DNA of 64,000 nt from Talinum fruticosum (lineage: Eukaryota; Streptophyta; Magnoliopsida; Caryophyllales; Talinaceae): NCBI GenBank assembly GCA_021018815.1, contig JAITYX010000148.1, forward strand, positions 1-64,000. Direction: 5' to 3'. The notes under the pieces are model-generated. The model saw only the letters and a list, made by a program, of their open reading frames with translations. It searched no databases and was not told where the DNA came from. Within the stretch, counting starts at the first letter, position 1; every line of letters starts with the position of its first letter. The position numbers and the translations under genes were made by a program. Below, piece by piece: positions 45,840-56,459 of this stretch.

Positions 45840-46930
45840 TTAATCCTACACATTTAGACTACAACCCTACCTCCAAAACCTTTAGCAAATGCAAAGAATA
45901 CAATAATCACAATCATGCCCCACATTATAATTTTCTCCCTCATCCGATGACCTCTAACTTCCATCTTCACCCTTCTATACTTCTCTTACAACACTTTGAA
46001 GCTCTCTTCATCAACTTCTCTACCTCGCTTAACAATCTCTAACTTTTCATTTTCTGCATCTAATGTCTCTTTTTTAATACTTGGATTAACCACCATTGAT
46101 TTCATCCTTTCACATAGAGAATCATCTACTCACCCAAAGTAACCACAATCTCCGGGTATGCCACACCTTGAGCATGTTGCAAACATCCTAATAGGGATTT
46201 TTGTGGTCATGCTTGTGTATCACATATGTTGCCACATCTGCAGAACCTCTCAACATTTGCGAAACAAGGGCAAGGCTTGCATTCCTTGTTGAGGCTTCGA
46301 CCATCTAGCTGAGACCATGGTTATTAAACTCCTGATCCCCATCTTACGATCCTACGATTCTATGATCTAAAAACCCTCAATCGACCAACTCCTATTAGAA
46401 TCTTAAATATATTATAATCTTATGATTCTAATTTAGTTCAAAAATATGTTATAGAATCGTAATATGATTCTAGGATCCTATGGTCCGATCCACGATTCTA
46501 AAAAAATTTCATAAATTGTTGACACATAATTTCTTCCGACAATTCATCACAATAGTGTGCTTTTGAAATAAAATCTTTGACAAAGTATAGTCAAATTAAA
46601 TTTCTATAAATCTTTATAAATGTTTGTTAGAATTTTTATTCATATCAAAAATTATAAACAAATATTAAAATCTTACGATCCTCGATCCAATTCTATGATT
46701 CCGATTCTAACTAACCCCGATCGATTTCTAACATGGATCTTTATTCTAATAACCTCGGCTGAGACGTAATTGGAACTCTTTTGCTTCGATTTTGTTACAT
46801 AAACCCAAGAACAACTCTAATTTCTCTACAAATTTGGCCAATTTTCTTGAATTTTGATGTTAGAGTTTTTCCCTCAAAGCTAGATTTTTTATTTTGGGGA
46901 TGGAAGTAAAGAGGAAGAAAGAATTAGATG
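45840..46930 (-). pseudogene. GRF-type zinc-finger protein with C-terminal membrane segment, split by a MITE
   Basis: Small plant proteins of this class have an N-terminal Ser-rich region, a GRF zinc finger and a C-terminal hydrophobic helix. On the minus strand the finger is visible as FCRCGN near 46245 and ATCSRCGIPGDCGYFG near 46150-46190. A helical, charged part follows (KKETLDAENEKLEIVKRGRE). The end has MREKIIMWGMIVIIVFFAFA, a likely membrane segment, then a stop at about 45858. Frame changes occur within the finger and stops at about 46127 and 45990. The MITE at 46316-46757 separates it from N-terminal sequence at 46766-46930. Many such genes are amplified beside MULEs in plants. Confidence 0.6.
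46308..46765. mobile_element. MITE of about 442 bases with 8-base target duplication GCTGAGAC
   Basis: GCTGAGAC occurs at 46308-46315 and 46758-46765. Between them the element starts CATGGTTATTA and ends TAATAACCTCG, giving an 11-base terminal inverted repeat with two mismatches. It has internal CCTACGATTCTA-type repeats in both orientations. An 8-base duplication and short termini fit the hAT superfamily. It inserted into the zinc-finger pseudogene. Confidence 0.8.
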
Positions 46931-47029
46931 GAATTTGTGAGAAAAAGGACAGGGGTTATTTAACCTCCTAACGGTATAAAAAAAAAGAAAAATGGATTTT
47001 GACCTTCTATAGCAAGTAATAGTGATTGA

Positions 47030-47150
47030 GTGGCAATTTTAACTGTTACTTATTAGTCCAGATGACAAACGTTTATCATCATATTAATTAGTGACATTCA
47101 TGACATTATGAGATAGTTTAGTGGCATTTTAATCCGAGAACTCGCATTAT
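47030..47150 (-). repeat. Dispersed repeat, copy 2 (inverted relative to 34855)
   Basis: Matches the repeat at 34855-34975 when complemented, with shared phrases around CACTAATTAATATGATGATA and GGACTAATAAGTAACAG. It could be the terminus of a LINE or Helitron-like family. The superfamily is not determined. Confidence 0.5.
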
Positions 47151-47399
47151 AGTGTAGTACTTAAATCAAAGAAGAAGAAAAACTCTACAAATATGTTAGT
47201 GAAAGTTTAAACAAGGTTGAATACAATTATCCTACAATAAAAAAAAAAAAAAAAGAAGAGATTTTTGCAATAATATGGGAATTAAAAAGTTCTTTTTAGC
47301 CCCAAAATCTTTTCTTAAAAGCCCAACATGCTAAAAAGCAATTGTAATTATTTATATCCATATTAAATAAATGCTTATTTAAGTACCAAATAAAATGTT
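47151..47399. other. AT-rich spacer with poly-A run
   Basis: A run of about 19 A with little interruption lies near 47238. No gene seen. Confidence 0.4.
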
Positions 47400-50300
47400 T
47401 ATCTCATTAAACAATTATAGATGCCTATCTAGATACCAAATAAATTGACTCTTTTCTTCATATAGTATATATGGAGGAGTAGGCCTAGGATAGTAATTAC
47501 AAGTAGTGGTATTTCTCCAGGGTTTAATTTTGTTAAGAGTTAATGATTCTTGATCATTAAATTGATTTTGAAGTGTTATACCCATTTTAGGGTCATCATC
47601 CTCTTCTTGAATAGACAAAGATGAAGAAGAATTGGGTTCTTCTTCAAAGCATGTTTCGTCTAAACAAGAGACTTGTTTATTCTTAAGAGATGTATCTAAG
47701 AGTTTTGAGTTTTTCTTTTATGTTAGCTAATAAATTTGTGTTGGCCTTAGAGGCATCTTCTAAAAAAACTTTTTTGATTCTTTTGGTATATTATTAACTT
47801 TTAAGAAAGGTTTAGAAATAGTATTTGGAGGATCCATTGTACTAGTCGACGCTTTACTAATTAATTTTAAATCTATTTTTGTAGAAACATGAGTTAATTA
47901 GTCAGCTATGGTATAAAGAATAGTATTTGTATAATTGGCCTGTTGGTGAAGTTTGCTAAGGTCATCAACAGTGATCGTATCACTTTTTCCCGACCTTTTC
48001 GTAAGGTGAAGCAATAAGTTGTTCACCATGCAAAACAAGCTTAGCTGGCTGGGAAGCGGAAGGGTGAATAGCAAGAATACTAGAACCATCTTGAAGACGC
48101 CACGTTTTTTAAAGGTAGTCTGGATATTTCCACTTAGAACTGTGTAGATATCTAAAATACCTTGTTTGGAACTAAAGGTAGGGAGCCAAACAAAAAATAG
48201 AATATCAACTTATAGTATTTTCATATCAAAAATCCATTCATCTTTAATTTTAAATTTAAGAGATGGATCGATTTGTTCAAACCATTGTCTTTTAAAGGAA
48301 TTACTCGAGAGTAGTAATCTTCTTTAAGACATGGCCAATTAATTGTAAATTTGAGGTTTGTTAGGACATTAATTCCTCCTCCTATTCCTGAAGAAATAGG
48401 ACAAAAGTTGTCCGGAATAGGTTCGGGAATTCGATTTTTAAATCTATATCTTTGTGAAGTATTAAATGGCTCGAAGTACTTCTCGATAGTCGAAAAATGA
48501 TTTTCGACTACAAGAAGAGAGTGGTTTAGAGATGGATTCTCTCATAGAGCAGAATCAAATGAGTAATCTACCGTTGGGTTCTTCAATAAAATAATTAACA
48601 TCATTATTTTCTAATTGCAAAGGGGTTTGAACTTCTTCAAGTTCTATTTGGTCCGGAATTGTGATCTCATCCCATTTTAGTTGTTTGGAGTAAAAACTAT
48701 AGGTTTGTCGACTAAAATAGTTAGTAAGATTGTTTTTGCGATTTTGAAGGTAAAGGACTTAAAATTCTTGTACTCAAATTTGTAGTCATAAGTCTAAAAT
48801 AAACGCGATACATGATAAGCGAAATTTTTGCATTTATGAAATTCATTTCATTGAACTAAGACATCTAATTTCAAGGCCTCAATTGTCATAGGACAGGTAA
48901 GGTCAATTGCAAAGAATGGATAACAATTGAAGTAAATAGGTCCATTAGAAATATTAGTATTAACCATGGCTAAAAGAGAATATTTGTATTTTTGAGTCTT
49001 TTGTCTCCTAATACCATGTGAAAATTCAGGTGTAACTCTTTATCTCTCTTAGGTTTTGATTTTAAGTCATTATGCGCTTTATACAATTCTATATCTAAGT
49101 TTTCATTCGATTCGACTCACTCGAAAGCACTTCATTGCATATCTCTAATATGTGCTTTTGACCCACTTAGACATCACTCAGAACCATCGCATGAGCAAAT
49201 AATTTCTCTATCACACTTATTACGAGTATCGATTTCTTGCTTCAAGCTAAAATGAATTACAACGTTAATTCTTTATCTTTAGTTCGATTTATTCTTGGAG
49301 AATTATTTGTTAGATTAAGTTTATATATCCTGATATTCTACACTCTCTAACTTGATCATTTATGGATTGACTTAAGATGAAATATGAACCTATTGGATAT
49401 TAGACTCGAAAAATTTCGCTCTTTTAGGCCAAAGATAATTAAGAACTTAATTATTCTTATTAAATTATTATTTGTGCCTAATCTTGGACCAAAGTATTTT
49501 CATACTTTGAGTACCAAAGTGATTTGCTTTTGTAGGTTGTTGATACAAGCCTAATCTATTTTTGAAATACAAAAGTAACCGATTTCTAGCCATTATACAC
49601 CAGTAGACGAGAAAATAGCTACTTGGACATGGCTCGGACACCGTGTCGGGGTTGTTTGTTTCCAAAGCTGGAAAACTCTAACTCTGGGTCTAACAATTGT
49701 TTCCACCTCAGTTTTTAATCACCACCAGATGATTGGACCATCTTTTGAAGCCAAGAGCCATTGCACAATGTTCAAATCCCAACGGGTCTCTTACGAGTGA
49801 CTCGGAATAGTTGTTACAATGGCTAGTGAAGATCACAAGTCCAGAACTAGACTCAACGGTCATTCTGCCTAGGTGCTTATAAATAGAAGCCACTTTGCAA
49901 GACTTGAAGGTTGCCGAAATTATTGTTGAACCTATTATTGGATTCATTCTTACTCAATCTTCTACTTACAACTCCAAACCTGTAGTTCTTACTCTACGAG
50001 TTGCAAAGAAAGTTTTGTAATCACTTACATTCTTTTCTTACTTTCTTTGTAAGTCCCTTGACTGAGCTGTAAGGGTTAACTAGACTTAATTGTCTATGAT
50101 CTGTACAGGTTAACTCGGTTAGGAAGTACTAGATCGGATAAAGGAACTTCTAAGTCTAGGAAAACTTTGTAAATGAATTTTCTAAGGGAGCAATTCTGGT
50201 TAGAGTCGAGTCCTTTGTAATTGAGGATTTAATTAGTGGATTTGACTTGGTGATTGGATTAGCACTGCCCTTGGTTTACTGCCCCATGAGGGTTTCCATG

Positions 50301-50833
50301 TATTTATATTTGTCAACCTTTCTAAGTCCAATCTAGACTTAGAATTTGCTTCTGCTCGGTTTTGTGCAAAAAGAGTTTGATTTTTATCTAAAATCTTTCA
50401 TCACCCTATTCATCCCCCTCCCTCTAGGGTGACTTAGTCTCTCCAGGAGCAAACCTTCACCATGTAAATGGGTACATCAATACCTCTTCTAACTAGGGGT
50501 TTGACCGCAACTTGTATTAATCCTATATGCATAAATCTATACTTAGCCTTAATATGACTTTGTATAGATTCGGAGATATTATTGAAATGCTTTGTTGTTC
50601 ATTTTGTATGCTAACTTCTTCATGAGACTTAACGAGAATATGCTTGTAGTAAAATCAAATGTCCCTATTTTTTAAATGTATTCAATATTGACCTTAGGTA
50701 TTGTCCAGATTATGAATTCATCAAAAGTAGGGACCTTAATAATAGCCCTAGTTCTAAACTCTTAAGAATTGATTGTATCTAAATTCTTATAACAAGAACT
50801 AAAAGATAAAAATGGCCTTAACCTAGACGCCAT
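47400..50833 (-). pseudogene. Endogenous pararetrovirus fragment (caulimovirid-like polyprotein N-terminal part), split by an LTR
   Basis: Old integrated copies of Caulimoviridae are common in plant genomes. Minus-strand pieces from 50833 to 50465 and from 49018 to 47400 follow the order of a movement-protein region and the start of the next domain. Short markers are RFMHIGLIQVAVKPL near 50510, ISNGPIYFNCYP near 48940, KWDEITIPD near 48675, HQQANYTNTILYTIAD near 47915 and YPRPTPPYILYEE near 47470. Stops and frameshifts are dense, about one per 100-150 bases. The solo LTR at 49019-50459 interrupts it. The coat, protease, RT and RNase H parts were not found. It is not a functional virus. Assignment rests on motif memory of plant pararetrovirus polyproteins. 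Confidence 0.65.
49014..50464 (+). mobile_element. Solo LTR of family S relative with target duplication CCATG
   Basis: CCATG at 49014-49018 and at 50460-50464 is an exact 5-base target duplication around an LTR of 1441 bases (49019-50459), TGAAAATTC to AACCTTCA. It is the plus-oriented, most diverged member of the family at 1, 35185, 40287 and 42092. A TATA box (CTTATAAATAG) lies at about 49877-49886. It inserted into the pararetrovirus fragment, whose reading frame resumes on each side. Confidence 0.9.
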
Positions 50834-51008
50834 TAACACATACTTAGATTAAAAGGGATCTTATGAATAGTAAACAAGACCATAGGGACCACCTGCCGGG
50901 AACACCTCTACGATTTACCAACGGCTTTATGGCTTACCAATGTTTGACCAACGTTCCTGTTCTTAAGATGCAAGCAAAACTAATGTATGCATATGGCTCC
51001 GATACCAG
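50834..51008 (-). other. Leader with tRNA-Met primer-site-like motif at 50994-51007
   Basis: The minus strand reads TGGTATCGGAGCCA at 50994-51007, one base from the initiator tRNA-Met primer site. Caulimovirid genomes begin with such a site, and the motif lies about 160 bases upstream of the first pararetrovirus coding trace. It could alternatively belong to a gypsy leader. Confidence 0.5.
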
Positions 51009-51066
51009 AAAAAAAAAAAAAACACATGTATGTATGTATGTATGTATGTATGTATGTATATATATA
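51009..51066. repeat. Poly-A and (ATGT)n microsatellite
   Basis: A run of about 13 A (about 51010-51022) is followed by about nine GTAT units and a short TA stretch. Confidence 0.9.
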
Positions 51067-51523
51067 ACACGTGAAAGAAATAATAAGCAAAGAACTTTTT
51101 ATGGCTAAAGTTAATTATTTTCCCCCATCGGTTTAAGGGTGGTTTAGTTCACAAAGTTTCTTTGTTACACATGTTTGTTTGCTAAATTGCTACTGCTAAT
51201 GAGTTATGCAAAGTTTATGTATTGATCTTTTTTTTGTTATTGATTCCTAAGTTTAGAGATTTGTATTAAGTTATTTTAATATGGTAGCTTGTGTGCTTTT
51301 ATAGGCTACTGGTATTTTTACCATCTTGTTTTAGGTTTTGTTAGCCTATGCTTCTTGGTCTCTTTAGATCTCAATTAATGATTTTCTATCTTTAGAAATA
51401 TTCATATGTTATTGTTTGAATGGTCAGTTTAGAATTTTTTTAAATTTTACCTCTTATTTTCTTAAGGTCACTAAGGATCCTAGACGACTATATGCAATGC
51501 AAACTTAATGTCACCAAAAATCT
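51067..51523. other. Leader-like remnant of a Tekay-like element
   Basis: AT-rich sequence between the microsatellite and the primer site of the LTR at right. On the minus strand it would be the start of the internal region. No gag was recognised. Confidence 0.4.
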
Positions 51524-51537
51524 ATGCTCCGATACCA
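51524..51537 (-). promoter_or_regulatory. Primer binding site of the Tekay-like element (tRNA-Met type)
   Basis: The minus strand reads TGTTACA (LTR end), AATA, then TGGTATCGGAGCAT. One base differs from the usual TGGTATCAGAGC. The spacing of four bases and the long LTR fit Tekay/Del chromoviruses. Confidence 0.65.
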
Positions 51538-51541
51538 TATT

Positions 51542-54132
51542 TGTAACACCCCAAGACCCACCCTATGAGTATTTCATTGCCGGAGTTCCTCAAAAGGAAC
51601 TCCCAAGGCTCATTTAAGTGTCTGTTTGACTTTCTAACTCCAACTTAAAGGTAATAAAGGTGATTTTTCTAAAAGAGTTTGGAAATTTCCTAAAAATTTC
51701 GGCAGAGTTTCGTTTGTAATATGGTTTATCCCTAAGACTTAAAGCCTTAAAACTCTACATAAAAAAACCACAATATAACTCAACGAGCCACACGCTCGGA
51801 GTATACAACTCAACGGCTATACGCTGGAGTCCAACCAATCATGCATTAAAACTTAAAACAATCTAAATGGTTCATGATACATCCGGTACAAACTATATGA
51901 ACTTAATTACAAGCTACAACACTTAGAAACATATGAAATGCATGTCGACAACTTGAGTCATTCGATGAATCAGCAATCGGCATGCAGGAGTTCGGAATAT
52001 GCTAAAGCATAAGGCACACTTTTCAAGAGAGTATCCGCAACACTGGGGGAATTTGTGGGAGTGAGCACCAATCCTCACACCGGAGGGTCTTACACTCTTA
52101 AAATGAAAATTCTTTACACATATTTACTAATAATAATGAAAACGGTGAATGTATAATAACGTAATACAAATCTCGATACTTTTCAATGAAATCCCCGAAA
52201 TCATGTGCAACATAAAGATCATGACACTTCAATCATTTAAAGACACCGTTTCGCAATCATTGGCAACTCTTTTGGAATTGAATCAACTTTAAACAAGGTA
52301 GTGCAACCACTGCGCTTTCTTTCAAATACTTTCAGTTTGAAGCTGAATATTTTTCGGGGCTTTGGACGATTGAACTAGCACCGAGATAGATTTCTCGAGG
52401 ACACGACCCCTTGACTCAGGTTCACGGGACCTATCTCTAGTCAAACTCTTGGAAGGCTCTACTTTCCTTGTCAAGAAATAATCAACCTTACTGGTTGATG
52501 TGCATCCTGATACGCAAGGATCCCATGACTCGATACGCACGACCACCTCCTTCCTCTGGTCTAAACAATCCTTAGCCCAAAATTCATCCAAAACCGAAGT
52601 GATCACAATCATTTATCAAACTTGGTTTCTAAACCATAATCTCAAACCAGTTTAACATCGTAGAAAGCATAGCACCACGTGCCACCCCTCTAAATTAACT
52701 TTCTCAAATCGGTTTCACTTCTTTAGAACACATTTTAAGTTTGAAAAGTAGTTATCAAGAATCATACTCAAGCATTGTTTCGCATAAACATTTAGACTCT
52801 TTAAAACTAACTTTTGAACATCATTTGGAATCAAGTCGCTTTACAAACCAAGCATCTCTATGATAAGATTCACCATCCAAAGCTAGCATATTTATCTCAA
52901 GGATTCACCCAAGGATCTAGCCTCTACTCATATTCATTTGTATTCTATTCAACCAAGAATCTCTTACTCCTATATACATAATTCTCATCTCACTCCGTTT
53001 TCAAACCCACAATCAACTTATATAAAAACATACTCTTTTGATAATCCAATTCCTGCTCCTTTTCTATACTCCAACATTCGTTTTTTCTTTAACTTAATTC
53101 ACTTTCAAGCCTAAAGAATTCAAGAACTAAAACTCCTCTCGAGCCACAATAACCACAAGTAGTTACCACTTAACCCAAAAGTCCCAATTCCTCCTAAATT
53201 GCCATCTTTCCCTCCAATTCTCATATTACGTCCTCATACCATTAACCAACTCTTTCTTGCCCATACTCGGTCGTGTAACTATCAGTTTCACTATACCACT
53301 TAAATTCCCTTAACTCCGCTTATCTTCAAGTTTAGTTCAACCTCAAGGATTTAGATATGTTTTAAACTCAATTAACCTAACAATCACCCGCTTATCACTT
53401 CCATGTCTTAATTGCACTAATCAATATGAACTCATACTCCCCTTTATACTCCAAATCATTAGTTCCCTATATTAGCAATTATCTCTCAACGTCGCAAGTT
53501 CAAGAAATCCCTAAGGGTTCAATCCGAAACATTAGCTCCTAATTCGTATCCAAATTACAACTGCTTCATCCTCAATTTCTAATTAAAATCTCCATATCAC
53601 CCATCAAACCTTAGCAATTAATTCCATCAGAATTTCTAGGTTCCCAAACCTATCTCAACACACTTAATCAGATTCTCTCATATCCTTCCTAATTCGGTCT
53701 TATCTATTTCCTAAATTTATTCTATAGCACAAACATTCAATATTCACAACGAAATCAATTCAATTTCGAAATTACTATTAATTTAGAGTATAAAACCACC
53801 CACCTTGAATTTTAGGGTTTGAGTATTTGATTGAATTGTTTGCTGCCTGCCCTTTCTGCTCTCATTCGCGTTCCGGTTCGGGTCTCCGGTTCCCGACTTC
53901 TCGAGTGCTCTCCCTCACCTTGCTCTGCCCCTCTCGGTCCTCTTTCTTCCTTTCGTTTCCTCTATTCCCGTCTCTTTGCTCTCCCTCTCTGTTTCTCCAT
54001 CTCCACCTCTCGCTATATCTCTTTTTCCTTCGCTCGCCGCCTACCAACGTTCGCCGGTTGCTTGTCCTCGAGCTTGCCGTGCTCGCCGACCTCCTCGGCC
54101 TCTCGCTCTCCCTTTGCTCTTTTTCTTCTTCT

Positions 54133-54174
<42 letters not shown>

Positions 54175-54814
54175 GTGTGTTTGTGTTTTTCTCCTCAATC
54201 CCCGCTTTCTCTCGCTCTTGCTATCTCTAGCCCCCTTTCTCTCTGTTCTTACTCTATCCCCGACCCTCTCCTTTCTCTTTCCTCTTTGGTCCCGGTCCTT
54301 TTCTTCCTCTTTCTCTATCTTTGCCCCCCTTTTTCTCGCTGTCTCCTTGCTCTCCCTCTCTAGTTTTCTCGCTCGCCCTCACTTTCCCTTGCTTCGTTGT
54401 GGTTCCTCTTCTGTTTCTTTTACCCGAGCCCTTTTCCCCTTAATCTCTTTATCTTCCCTTTTGCTATGGCTTTCCCATATAATGCCAACATATCCCTCCT
54501 AACACTAATCTCCTTCCGAACCTTGCCACCTAATCCTTCCTTCTCATTCCTCTTTTCTTTTTAAGCATTATTTAGACTAAATCCAAATACATAGTATAAG
54601 CGGTCTCGGGTTTCGTTACGTGAGTCCGGGCGGAAAACTAAGAGGAAGAAATCAATATATTTCACCAACTATAGCTACGTGAACTAATAATTATTTACTC
54701 AAATAAATTAACGAATAAATATATCCATGCATATATTTTAGTTATTCAACCTAGTACATTTAATTAATTAATTTAACTCATATAACTATCTAACCCAAAA
54801 TTGCGAGTATTACA
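51542..54814 (-). mobile_element. 5' LTR of a Tekay-like Ty3/gypsy element (copy A, about 3.3 kb)
   Basis: In plus reading it begins TGTAACACCCC and ends GAGTATTACA, a decayed form of the GGGTGTTACA end seen in copy B. The primer site at the left edge shows minus orientation. It shares the blocks GGCAGAGTTTCGTTTG and CAACGAGCCACACGCTCGGA with copy B at 59110-61500. The CT-rich block at 53830-54480 contains a (TC)n run at about 54137-54170. The long frames there (up to 223 codons) are compositional. LTRs of several kilobases are usual for this lineage. Confidence 0.7.
54137..54170. repeat. (TTC)n and (TC)n microsatellite
   Basis: TTC units followed by about sixteen TC units inside copy A. They generate Ser/Leu-rich false frames on both strands. 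Confidence 0.9.
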
Positions 54815-55736
54815 AATTAGTCGCTTATTTGAAAAATTTTGTAGCACCACCTGGAGAGAGAGAGAGAGAGAGAGAGAGGCAAAATCTAATAAGGTTTCAA
54901 AAACCTTAGTTTTTCCTTAAGGTTGAAAACGCAAGATTAAAAAAGTCACACTAATGGCAACCATCCCACAACCACCTCATCATAGACAAAGATTTTAAAC
55001 TTAAGATGCCACATGTAATGTAACAAGACCTTTAACAATAGCTTACAGCTCCTTCTTACAGCTACATATTATTGTTCATTTTAAAATTGGTTGTGAATTT
55101 ATTCTTCGAAAAATCATGTCGATGCACCTATGTTTAATATTTTTCTATATAATTTCCAACAAAATGTCAAAATCCATTAAGTAGGATCAACTTTATATGG
55201 AAGTATGGGTCGTGACCTTTTTATAGGCCTGGCTGTTAAAATAAGTGAACAGGTTGTTATACCCTTTATGAAGGATGCAAAAAAATGGAAAATAGAAATA
55301 TTAAACTCTTAATCTCGAGACTTCCAAAATAGCTCGCAATTTGAAAGTTGAAAATTTCAGAATATCTCTTTCTTCCATCGCCGTTGTCTTCTCTATTTAA
55401 ATTCAAAAATGTTCTTCACACTGAATTGATGAAAAAAGATAGCCATTTTTATCGATTGGAGGACTATATTGAAGGAAATCAATTGGTGGGTTGAAGGCCG
55501 AAAACAAAGGCAAGGATTTTAACAAAGAGTGAAGCATCGTATGTATTATGTAAACCTCAAAAAAATTAAGGTTTTTATTTTGTTAATGGTGGTTGAAGAT
55601 TTTTGCTTCAAAGTGAAATGTCAAAAATTTTGTCCGTGTTTGAGACTATTTTGAAGATTTTTTCTTCAAAGTGAAATTTTGGAAATATTGTCTTTATTTA
55701 TGAAAATTCGAATTTTTTTCTTGAAATTTAGTAAAT
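54815..55736. other. AT-rich intergenic sequence with (GA)n run and a short direct repeat
   Basis: A GA run lies at about 54852-54878. Two copies of TTCTTCAAAGTGAAAT-like sequence (about 55605 and 55665) lie in a roughly 65-base direct repeat. No gene recognised. Confidence 0.5.
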
Positions 55737-56090
55737 TTGGTGATTTTTACAAACAATATGGGCGATTATAGCTTGAAAGTGAAAATCAAGGGGAAAACTT
55801 TAGAGGTAATTGTTAAAGACCTAGAAGTAACCTCACTCATGGACTTGGTAAATCTTGTAGTGGAACTTGCGGAAAAAGAAAAATTCACATTGTCCGAGTA
55901 TCCCGATCTTGTATATGTGCAAAATATGAAGCATAATGTATTGAATAAGGATAATGATTTGGCAGAGATATTTAAATATCTTGATAGGCAGAAACAGAGG
56001 ACCATTGATCTCTAGGTTGGATGTTTGGAAAAACCTAATGAAATTTTACGATTGGCTAGAAGTCTAAGAAAGAAAGATTCATAATCTAAA
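55737..56090 (+). pseudogene. Unidentified frame, ubiquitin/PB1-like beginning
   Basis: A clean frame to 56015 starts, after a few residues, MGDYSLKVKIKGKTLEVIVK, a basic beta-strand-like opening. It contains LVNLVVELAEKEKFTLSEYP and VLNKDNDLAEIFKYLDRQ. After the first stop, the same frame continues with VGCLEKPNEILRLARSLRK. The pattern resembles the N-terminal PB1-like domain of some MULE-related proteins, but I cannot place it with confidence. A following stretch (56120-56350) is Ser/Thr-rich with TPRRSSSF and TPKRSLRF, a repeated phrase. It lies just upstream of a hAT remnant and might be its first exon or a separate gene piece. Confidence 0.4.
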
Positions 56091-56459
56091 GGACCTTTAT
56101 CTTGTACTTGTTATTAACCTTCATCTCCCCTTATTGTTACATCAACAACTATTGTGAGAACTCCTAGGAGAAGTTCTTCATTCAACAATAGTTTGTCTCA
56201 TGTGAATGATATGACCAATGTTGCTCTAAGAAGTCATACATCCCCTGTTGTTGTTCCGGTAATACTATAGAAATTGTCCCAATATCTCCCTTTGTTGCTT
56301 GTGTTGTTAACAACTCCTAAGAGAAGTCTTAGATTCAACAGTAGTGATTTGTAACCTGAATTTGCACCGCCATCAATGAGGTGAATTTAAGTTTTTATTA
56401 CATATGAATTCTAAGTTATAAAATTGAAGTGTTTGTGTCATATTTTGGTCAAGGAGTAC

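Noticed and set aside
53827..54502. Overlapping open frames of 178 and 223 codons
   Set aside because: They lie in a CT-rich block with (TC)n runs, both strands are open, and the peptides are Ser/Leu/Phe-rich without any domain. Compositional artefact inside LTR copy A.
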